In this document: piece after piece, positions 6,730-12,798 of the stretch
How positions within the stretch are numbered: the first letter of the stretch is position 1
How the letters are laid out: each line of letters starts with the position of its first letter
Assembly: GCA_002430405.1 (NCBI GenBank)
Contig: DJBM01000139.1
Coordinates: forward strand, 416 to 13,213
Length of the DNA stretch: 12,798 bases
Source of the DNA: Actinobacteria bacterium UBA5976
Lineage (GTDB): Bacteria; Actinomycetota; Actinomycetes; S36-B12; UBA5976
Reading direction: 5' to 3'
Translations under genes and position numbers: made by a program
The notes under the pieces: model-generated
The model's input: the letters and a program-made list of their open reading frames with translations, nothing else
Databases searched by the model: none
Told to the model about the DNA's origin: nothing

Positions 6730-7842
6730 ATGTCAGATGTAGAAATTGGTCGCAGCAAGCGCGCTCGCGTGGCTTATTCTTTCGATGACGTTTCCTTGGT
6801 TCCAAGTCGTCGAACCCGTGATGATGAACTGGTTTCGCTTAACTGGAAAATTGATGCGTATTCTTTTGACCATCCAATTATTGCTGCGCCAATGGACTCG
6901 GTGGTTTCTCCAACATCTGCCGCAACCTTCGCAGCTAATGGTGGACTTGCAATTCTCAATCTCGAAGGCGTTTGGACTCGTTATGAGGATCCAACTGAAG
7001 TTCTAAATGAGATCGCGGCACTGGATCCAAAAGCTGCCACAGCAAAACTACAAAAGATTTATTCCCAGCCAATAAAACCAGAGTTGATCGCGGCACGCAT
7101 TCAAGAAATGCGCAAAGCTGGAATTACCGTTGCGGGTGCGCTTAGCCCGCAACGTACTGCGCAATTTGCTAAACAGGTCGTGGATGCTGGCGTAGATATT
7201 TTCGTAATTCGTGGCACTACCGTAAGCGCCGAACATGTCGGAAATGGTGGCGAAGCACTAAACCTTAAAGAGTTCATTTATCAACTTGATGTTCCAGTTA
7301 TTGTCGGTGGCTGTGCTACCTACGGGGCAGCTCTGCACTTAATGCGTACTGGAGCCGCTGGAGTGTTAGTTGGATTTGGTGGTGGCGCAGCACACACGAC
7401 ACTTGATGTGCTCGGAATCCGAGTTCCAATGGCGAGCGCACTTGCAGATGTGGCAGCGGCGCGTCGGGACTACTTGGACGAATCAGGTGGCCGCTATGTG
7501 AGCGTTATTGCCGATGGTTCGATGGGTCGAAGTGGTGATGTTTCCAAGGCAATTGCGCTGGGCGCTGACGCTGTAGTAGTCGGGTCAACATTTGCAAGAG
7601 CAACAGATGCACCAGGTCGCGGTAAGCATTGGGGACTGGAAGCAACACACCCATTATTACCTCGCGGCGAACTAGTTGATTTGGGAACAACCGGAACTTT
7701 GACCGAAATTATTTCTGGTCCGTCACACACAGCAGATGGCACCATGAACATGGTTGGCGCACTTCGCCGAGCAATGGCCACTTGTGGCTACTCAGATTTA
7801 AAGGAATTCCAACGTTGTGAAGTAGTTGTCACCCCTAACTAA
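6730..7842 (+). CDS. guaB3: GuaB3-type IMP dehydrogenase-like protein, no CBS domains, catalytic-Cys position is His
   Basis: This is a 370-residue barrel protein of the GuaB3 branch, whose N-terminus (YSFDDVSLVPSRRT, 16-29), APMDSVVSP (53-61) and C-terminal GALRRAMATCGYSDLKEFQR (343-362) resemble guaB but with no CBS insert. Aligning its barrel with GuaB above, the loop GVGPGSICTTR corresponds to GFGGGAAHTTL here, so the nucleophile Cys is replaced by His222. The phosphate-loop ADGSMGRSGD (261-270) remains. Actinobacterial homologues I recall also lack this Cys, whereas a cyanobacterial GuaB3 has been reported as an active IMP dehydrogenase. The biochemical role here is thus uncertain: altered catalysis, nucleotide sensing, or partnering with GuaB are options. 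AGGGGAC overlapping the guaB stop supplies the ribosome binding site 5 nt or so before ATG 6730. Confidence 0.93.
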   Translation: MSDVEIGRSKRARVAYSFDDVSLVPSRRTRDDELVSLNWKIDAYSFDHPIIAAPMDSVVSPTSAATFAANGGLAILNLEGVWTRYEDPTEVLNEIAALDPKAATAKLQKIYSQPIKPELIAARIQEMRKAGITVAGALSPQRTAQFAKQVVDAGVDIFVIRGTTVSAEHVGNGGEALNLKEFIYQLDVPVIVGGCATYGAALHLMRTGAAGVLVGFGGGAAHTTLDVLGIRVPMASALADVAAARRDYLDESGGRYVSVIADGSMGRSGDVSKAIALGADAVVVGSTFARATDAPGRGKHWGLEATHPLLPRGELVDLGTTGTLTEIISGPSHTADGTMNMVGALRRAMATCGYSDLKEFQRCEVVVTPN

Positions 7843-7853
7843 TTGCATTTGGG

Positions 7854-7859
7854 TACGCT
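7854..7859 (+). promoter_or_regulatory. -10 element for a probably leaderless gabD2 transcript
   Basis: TACGCT fits the actinobacterial TAnnnT -10 pattern and ends 6 nt before the GTG start at 7866. Transcription would begin at or next to the start codon, and no Shine-Dalgarno sequence is present. The same geometry recurs before guaA. Confidence 0.55.
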
Positions 7860-7865
7860 TAAATT

Positions 7866-9404
7866 GTGAGTGCAACAATGATTTCCAACCAGAATCCAGG
7901 GTTTCTATTTGCCACCAGTGGGGAAAATTTTCGCGCCGAAAGTCCATTTCCTGGAGTAGAGCTTGAACCAACTTCGATTTCCACAACTTCTGATGTCGTA
8001 ACTGCGACCGAGGTTGCACGTGGAACGCAATCCACTTGGAACAAAACATCCCTAAAGCACCGTATTGACATCCTTAATCGTTACCACGATCTAATACTGG
8101 AACACCAAGACGAAATTGCCAGCATTATTCAGCGTGAAACTGGCAAGGCACGTTCGCATGCAGTCGAAGAGATTTTGCAAGTCGCCATGATCAGCGCTTA
8201 CTACGCGAAGAATGCTAAGAAATTTTTGGCTCCACATAGTAGGGCTGGGGTTTTGCCAGTTTTAACTCAAGTGAGAGTTATGCCCGCCCCAAAAGGTGTT
8301 GTTGGAATTATTTCCCCGTGGAATTATCCCTTCACACTTTCGATGTGTGATATTTTGCCCGCGATTTTGGTGGGTAACACCGTCGTGCTTAGACCGGATC
8401 AGCAAACAATGTGGTCAGCAATTCGCGGCTTGGAATTGTTATTTGAAGCAGGGCTCACCAGTGGTGTAGTCACGATGGTAAGTGGGCCAGGTTCGATAAT
8501 AGGGGCAGCAGTAATTGATGAAGTCGATTACTTATGCTTTACGGGCTCAACTGCGACAGGAAGAATTGTTGGCGCGCAAGCCGGCGCTCGACTAATCGGG
8601 GCATCCCTTGAACTTGGCGGAAAAAATCCGATGATCGTATGCGCAGATGCAAATTTAAATAAATTCCTCGACATTGCAACGCGCGCCTGCTTCACATCTG
8701 CTGGACAACTTTGTATTTCGATTGAGCGAATGTATATCCATGAATCTATTTATGAAAAATTCCTTGTCGCCTTTAATGTCCGGGTCAGAGAATTGGTACT
8801 TGGCGCAGGAGTTGGTTGGGGTTATGACGTTGGTTCACTTGTTGGTCCTGCGCAACTAAAGCGTGTAACGCAAGCAGTAGCAAAAGCAGTTAGCCAGGGC
8901 GCCAAAATCGAGGCAGGTGGAAACCACCGACCTGATATTGGCCCATACGTTTTTGAGCCAACAGTTTTATCTGGCGTAACAAAAGCAATGGAAATTAGTA
9001 CTGATGAAGTTTTCGGACCTTGCGTTTATGTGCAACCATTCAAGACAATCGAGCAAGCGATAGCTCTTGCAAATGATTCAAGTTTTGGACTTTCTGCTTC
9101 AGTAATTACGTCAAACATAAAATTTGGTAAGGCCGTAGCAGAGCAAATACGAACTGGAAGCGTAAACATAAATGAGGGCTTTGCTTCCGCGTACGGTTCA
9201 GTAGACGCTCCAATGGGCGGAATGGCAGCATCGGGATTAGGTCGGCGTCACGGAATTGAAGGACTGCTCAGATTTACCCAACCGCAAACTATTGCCACTG
9301 CTCATGTTGCGACTATGAGTCCAAAGTTTGGTCGTAGTGACGAGCAATGGTCTGGGATGCTGGTGAAATTTCTCCAAATTATGAAAGCACTTCGGTTACG
9401 GTAA
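7866..9404 (+). CDS. gabD2: Succinate-semialdehyde dehydrogenase-like aldehyde dehydrogenase, GabD2 type
   Basis: NAD(P)-dependent oxidation of an aldehyde to an acid; the GabD2 branch is assigned to succinic semialdehyde to succinate. The 512-residue product has PWNYP with Asn153, FTGSTATG (225-232), the general base in LELGGKNP (Glu249) and the nucleophile in SAGQLCISIER (Cys283). It matches my memory of M. tuberculosis GabD2 (Rv1731) along its length, including NINEG/APMGGMAASGLGRRHG and the basic tail. Two oddities are a roughly 30-residue N-terminal part and VLRPD (174-178) where most ALDHs have Lys in VLKP, the residue that contacts the cofactor ribose. Start GTG 7866 lies 23 bp after guaB3 and follows the -10 closely, so leaderless. 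The last base of its TAA is the first base of the next gene. The natural substrate may not be succinic semialdehyde. Confidence 0.88.
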   Translation: MSATMISNQNPGFLFATSGENFRAESPFPGVELEPTSISTTSDVVTATEVARGTQSTWNKTSLKHRIDILNRYHDLILEHQDEIASIIQRETGKARSHAVEEILQVAMISAYYAKNAKKFLAPHSRAGVLPVLTQVRVMPAPKGVVGIISPWNYPFTLSMCDILPAILVGNTVVLRPDQQTMWSAIRGLELLFEAGLTSGVVTMVSGPGSIIGAAVIDEVDYLCFTGSTATGRIVGAQAGARLIGASLELGGKNPMIVCADANLNKFLDIATRACFTSAGQLCISIERMYIHESIYEKFLVAFNVRVRELVLGAGVGWGYDVGSLVGPAQLKRVTQAVAKAVSQGAKIEAGGNHRPDIGPYVFEPTVLSGVTKAMEISTDEVFGPCVYVQPFKTIEQAIALANDSSFGLSASVITSNIKFGKAVAEQIRTGSVNINEGFASAYGSVDAPMGGMAASGLGRRHGIEGLLRFTQPQTIATAHVATMSPKFGRSDEQWSGMLVKFLQIMKALRLR

Positions 9405-11080
9405 TGGATTTTGATTATGACGTAATAGTTGTTGGATCAGGCTTTGGCGGATCTGTAGCGGCGCTACGACTTACCGAAAAAAATTATAAAGTTTTGGTAA
9501 TTGAAGCCGGACGAGAATTTAAGGACAAAGATTACGCAACTTCGTCATGGAAAATTCGAGACTTCCTGTTTGCGCCAGCAATTGGCTGCTTTGGTATTCA
9601 GCGAATTCACATGTTGCCGGATGTTTTGGTCTTAGCTGGCGCCGGAGTTGGTGGTGGGTCTTTGGTTTACGCCAACACCATGTATGAACCACCGGAAGAA
9701 TTTTTTTCACAAGGACCATGGGCAAAGATCACAGATTGGCAATCGGAACTTAAGCCGTTTTATGACCAAGCTCGGCGCATGCTTGGTGTTGAAAATAATA
9801 CTTTTCATTCACCAGCAGACGAAGCAATGAAAAGTGTTGCTACCCGGATGGGAGTAGGTGGGTCATTCAAGCTCGCACCGGTTGCAGTCTATTTTGGTAA
9901 TGGTCCAGGAATTGAATCTAGTGATCCTTACTTCGGGGGCGTGGGCCCAGCCCGAAACGGCTGTACTAATTGTGGGGAATGCATGACGGGTTGCAGGCAT
10001 AACGCAAAAAATACTTTGGATAAGAATTATTTAGCACTTGCCAGACATGGTGGCGCAGTAATCCAGGCAATGACAACGGTTACTCAAATCAAACCAATTG
10101 AAACGGGTGGCTGGTTCGTGCACACGAAAAAAACTGGTGGACAAACGAAGAACACTTTACGAGCGCGGCAAGTAGTAGTTGCTGCCGGAACTTTCAATAC
10201 TCAAAAATTATTGCACCGCATGAAGGATGAAGGAAAATTACCAAATCTTTCAGATCAATTAGGTCATTTATCACGCACAAATTCTGAAGCATTGGTTGGC
10301 GCAGTTGCTAAGAAAAAGCCAAATCCTGATTTCACAAATGGTGTTGCCATAACATCTTCATTTTTTCCTGACGAACATACCCATGTTGAACCCGTTAGAT
10401 ATGGTGTGGGCTCAAACGCAATGGGATTATTGGCAACTGTGCTAACTGATGGAAAACCAGGAACACCTCGCTGGCGAATTTGGATGAGGGCAATTACAGA
10501 ATCGCCCTTGGTGGCGCTGAAAAATCTTTGGGTTAAAGGTTGGTCACAAAAAACAGTGATTGCACTAGTTATGCAGAGCCTAGACAACTCGATAACTGTT
10601 TTTGGAAAAAAAGACAATACTTTTGGCGGTTGGAAATTAAGCAGTCGCCAAGGTGATGGTGAACCCAACCCAACTTGGTTACCAGTTGCTAATCAGGTCG
10701 CACGCGAACTAGCCATTGCAATCGATGGAGTCCCAATGGGAAATCTTGGTGAGGTAATTAATGCCCCATTCACTGCGCATTTTGTTGGTGGATGTGTAAT
10801 TGCGAATTCACCTGAGCACGGTGTTGTGGATCCATACCTTCGAGTATTTGGATATGAAGGATTGCACATTACAGATGGGTCAACAATTACTGGAAATCTC
10901 GGAGTCAACCCTTCGCTGACAATAACTGCGCAAGCAGAACGAGCAATGTCAATGTGGCCAAATAATAATGAAGTCGATTTGCGCCCAGCAATCGGCGCAG
11001 CTTATTTGCGACTTCCTCCGACAGCGCCACTCTCGCCAGTTGTGCCACAAGGCGCATTGGGTGAATTGAAATTAACTTAA
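9404..11080 (+). CDS. choD: GMC-family FAD oxidoreductase, ChoD (putative cholesterol oxidase) type
   Basis: A 558-residue flavoprotein predicted to oxidise an alcohol. FAD binding is shown by VIVVGSGFGGSVAALRLTEK (about 7-26), the ribose Glu in VIEAG (32-36) and AGAGVGGGSLVYANT (78-92). The C-terminal GMC active site has His459 in TAHFVGG and Asn502 in LGVNPS, with DGSTI between. It aligns along its length with my memory of M. tuberculosis ChoD (Rv3409c), next to guaB3 there too. It has no signal peptide and so is cytoplasmic. Residues 187-197 hold Cys187, Cys190, Cys193 and Cys197 (C-x2-C-x2-C-x3-C) followed by RHNAKNTL, a pattern shared with ChoD. ATG 9404 overlaps the gabD2 stop (TAATG) and gives the family N-terminus, so translation is coupled. 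Cholesterol is not established as substrate for this group, and in an organism of this type a different alcohol is likely. Confidence 0.9.
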   Translation: MDFDYDVIVVGSGFGGSVAALRLTEKNYKVLVIEAGREFKDKDYATSSWKIRDFLFAPAIGCFGIQRIHMLPDVLVLAGAGVGGGSLVYANTMYEPPEEFFSQGPWAKITDWQSELKPFYDQARRMLGVENNTFHSPADEAMKSVATRMGVGGSFKLAPVAVYFGNGPGIESSDPYFGGVGPARNGCTNCGECMTGCRHNAKNTLDKNYLALARHGGAVIQAMTTVTQIKPIETGGWFVHTKKTGGQTKNTLRARQVVVAAGTFNTQKLLHRMKDEGKLPNLSDQLGHLSRTNSEALVGAVAKKKPNPDFTNGVAITSSFFPDEHTHVEPVRYGVGSNAMGLLATVLTDGKPGTPRWRIWMRAITESPLVALKNLWVKGWSQKTVIALVMQSLDNSITVFGKKDNTFGGWKLSSRQGDGEPNPTWLPVANQVARELAIAIDGVPMGNLGEVINAPFTAHFVGGCVIANSPEHGVVDPYLRVFGYEGLHITDGSTITGNLGVNPSLTITAQAERAMSMWPNNNEVDLRPAIGAAYLRLPPTAPLSPVVPQGALGELKLT

Positions 11081-11111
11081 TCCTCCATACTTTTCCAAAC
11101 CAATCGGCCAA

Positions 11112-11117
11112 TAGGCT
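11112..11117 (+). promoter_or_regulatory. -10 element for a probably leaderless guaA transcript
   Basis: TAGGCT matches TAnnnT and ends 6 nt before the guaA GTG at 11124. No Shine-Dalgarno sequence precedes the start. The hexamer differs from that of gabD2 (TACGCT) by one base and the spacing is identical. Confidence 0.55.
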
Positions 11118-11123
11118 GGATAC

Positions 11124-12689
11124 GTGACGCAAGCCCGCCCAGTACTCGTAGTAGATTTTGGCGCGCAATACGCTCAATTAATCGCTCGCCGAGTACGTGA
11201 AGCAAATATATATTCGCAAGTTGTGCCAAGCACGATGCCGATATCACAAATGTTGGCAATGAATCCGTTAGCGGTGATTTTGTCTGGCGGACCATCAAGT
11301 GTTTATGCCGAGAATGCCCCCCAAGTTGATGCCGCATTATTTGAAACTGGCCTTCCAGTCTTTGGAATCTGCTACGGCTTTCAAGCTATGGCAACAACTC
11401 TTGGTGGCACGGTTGCAAAAACTGGTCTCTCCGAATTTGGGGCAACGGAACTTAAAGTTACGGGAGTGGGCAGTTTATTCTCGGGACTTCCAACATCTCA
11501 AAATGTCTGGATGAGTCATGGCGACAGTGTGCAAGTTGCGCCCGCTGGATTTGAAGTAACTGCTTCAACGGCAGGTGCCCAAGTGGCCGCGTTCGAGGAT
11601 TTAACTCGAAGTCTTGCAGGCGTGCAATTCCATCCCGAAGTGATGCATACCGAACATGGACAAAAAGTTCTGGAACATTTTTTATATGACATTGCAAAAT
11701 TGCAGCCAACCTGGACTTCAGCCAACATTGTCCAGGATCAAGTTGCACGCATAAAAGAACAAATTGGTGATTCGTTAGTTATCTGCGGACTATCAGGTGG
11801 AGTTGATTCTGCGGTAGCAGCTGCGCTAGTTCACAAAGCCGTTGGCGATAACTTAACCTGCGTTTTCGTAGACCATGGATTACTTCGCACTGGAGAACGC
11901 GAACAAGTGGAGCAAGATTACGTTGCAGCAACTGGCATCAAACTGGTAGTCGTAGACGCGGCTGATCGATTTCTTGCAGAGCTTGCCGATGTTACTGATC
12001 CAGAAACAAAGCGAAAGATAATTGGCCGGCTTTTTATTCGAGTATTTGAGGATGCTCAAAAAGATTTAGTTGCAAAGTCAGGTGACACTGGAAAGCCAAT
12101 TAAGTTTTTGGTGCAAGGAACGCTTTATCCAGATGTAGTTGAAAGTGGTGGTGGCACTGGCGCGGCCACAATTAAGAGTCATCACAATGTTGGTGGGTTG
12201 CCGGAAGACTTAGATTTTGAACTATGTGAGCCACTTCGCGAGCTATTCAAAGATGAAGTGCGAGCCGTTGGCCGTGAACTTGGTTTGCCTGCTGCCATGG
12301 TCATGCGCCACCCATTCCCAGGTCCAGGACTTGGTATTCGAATTGTTGGGGCAGTGAGTAAAGAACGATTAGAAATATTGCGCGCTGCTGATGCAATCGT
12401 GCGTGAGGAAACGACAAGTGCGGGATTAGATTCCGCAATTTGGCAGTTCCCCGTTGTACTTCTTGCAGACGTGCGAAGCGTTGGAGTCCAAGGCGATGGT
12501 CGAACTTACGGCCATCCGATTGTCCTACGACCAGTCTCAAGTGAAGATGCCATGACAGCGGACTGGACTCGCTTGCCCTATGACGTAATTGCCAGAATTT
12601 CAAATCGAATAACGAATGAAGTGCGGGAAGTTAATCGCGTAGTGTTGGACGTAACCTCAAAGCCTCCGGGCACGATTGAATGGGAATAG
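11124..12689 (+). CDS. guaA: GMP synthase (glutamine-hydrolysing)
   Basis: It converts XMP to GMP using ATP and glutamine-derived ammonia, completing the pathway from guaB. The 521-residue product is full length. The N-terminal class I glutamine amidotransferase has the triad Cys83 in GICYGFQ, His170 and Glu172 in VQFHPEV, plus SGGPSSV (54-60). The ATP pyrophosphatase domain has the P-loop SGGVDS (224-229), the QGTLYPDVVE segment and FPGPGLGIR; the C-terminal dimerisation domain ends SKPPGTIEWE, the usual family end. All catalytic residues are present. GTG 11124 is taken as start because it gives the family N-terminus (VLVVDFGAQY) and lies right after a -10. It is separated from choD by 43 bp, so a promoter of its own is likely while read-through from the unit upstream stays possible. 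Confidence 0.98.
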   Translation: MTQARPVLVVDFGAQYAQLIARRVREANIYSQVVPSTMPISQMLAMNPLAVILSGGPSSVYAENAPQVDAALFETGLPVFGICYGFQAMATTLGGTVAKTGLSEFGATELKVTGVGSLFSGLPTSQNVWMSHGDSVQVAPAGFEVTASTAGAQVAAFEDLTRSLAGVQFHPEVMHTEHGQKVLEHFLYDIAKLQPTWTSANIVQDQVARIKEQIGDSLVICGLSGGVDSAVAAALVHKAVGDNLTCVFVDHGLLRTGEREQVEQDYVAATGIKLVVVDAADRFLAELADVTDPETKRKIIGRLFIRVFEDAQKDLVAKSGDTGKPIKFLVQGTLYPDVVESGGGTGAATIKSHHNVGGLPEDLDFELCEPLRELFKDEVRAVGRELGLPAAMVMRHPFPGPGLGIRIVGAVSKERLEILRAADAIVREETTSAGLDSAIWQFPVVLLADVRSVGVQGDGRTYGHPIVLRPVSSEDAMTADWTRLPYDVIARISNRITNEVREVNRVVLDVTSKPPGTIEWE

Positions 12690-12691
12690 CC

Positions 12692-12798
12692 ATGGAATTG
12701 TTTTATAGTGCACTCGTAGTTCTACACGTAGTTGGAATTGTGGCAATTGGCTACGGATTCTTTAAGGAACTTGCCAAGAAAACCTTCGGCGTAAATGT
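12692..12798 (+). CDS. Start of a small membrane protein, cut by window edge
   Basis: An open frame begins at ATG 12692, two bases after the guaA stop, and runs off the edge after 35 full codons. The N-terminus MELFYSALVVLHVVGIVAIGYGFF is a hydrophobic segment long enough to span the membrane, with Lys residues after it (KELAKK) consistent with a cytoplasmic side. A GGGA sequence about 7 nt upstream may serve as ribosome binding site. The close spacing suggests cotranscription with guaA. The family is not recognised with confidence from so short a piece. Confidence 0.65.
   Translation, partial: MELFYSALVVLHVVGIVAIGYGFFKELAKKTFGVN

Noticed and set aside
9347..9403. Upstream start for the ChoD-like protein overlapping the end of gabD2 by 58 bases
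   Set aside because: The FAD-binding strand normally begins within a few residues of the N-terminus, which ATG 9404 satisfies; the extra 19 residues are gabD2 sequence read in another frame.

Overview
The window reads as a chromosomal core-gene region of an actinobacterium with moderate-to-low GC; counts on a few 60-base rows gave about 33-47 percent, which is not a full calculation. Lineage evidence is strong. There is a WhiD/WhiB3-type WhiB protein, a GroEL with a His-rich tail in place of the usual Gly-Met tail, a CIRCE operator before groES, a CBS-less GuaB3 next to guaB, a ChoD-type GMC oxidoreductase, and two apparently leaderless GTG starts. As I recall them, the M. tuberculosis and Streptomyces groES-groEL1-whiB3/whiD and guaB2-guaB3-choD-guaA neighbourhoods have the same gene set. 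The low GC suggests a streamlined group such as freshwater or marine Actinobacteria, but that placement is inference.

Layout. Bases 1-989 (minus) hold the N-terminal 329 residues of proline-catabolic PruA. It diverges from a small DUF6912-like protein (1034-1405) across a 45-bp gap containing a perfect 12-bp palindrome. Next comes the chaperonin block: a promoter and CIRCE element, groES (1509-1808), an intergenic hairpin, a second operator-like palindrome, and groEL (1941-3563). A perfect 20-bp stem terminator (3577-3621) separates groEL from convergent whiD/whiB3 (3631-3930, minus), whose own promoter is clear. A MerR-type regulator with a CarH-like cobalamin-binding region (4117-5097) diverges from whiD.

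The right half centres on guanine nucleotide synthesis: guaB (5221-6720), guaB3 (6730-7842) and guaA (11124-12689) supply IMP to XMP to GMP. Between guaB3 and guaA sits a two-gene unit, gabD2-like aldehyde dehydrogenase (7866-9404) and ChoD-like GMC oxidoreductase (9404-11080), whose stop and start codons overlap by one base. The window ends in the first 35 codons of a membrane protein (12692 onward).

No tRNA, rRNA, mobile element, CRISPR array or phage gene was seen. The points most worth a second look are the CarH-like regulator, the GuaB3 whose catalytic-Cys position is His, the four-Cys motif in the ChoD-like oxidoreductase, its coupling to gabD2, and the double control signals around groES and groEL.
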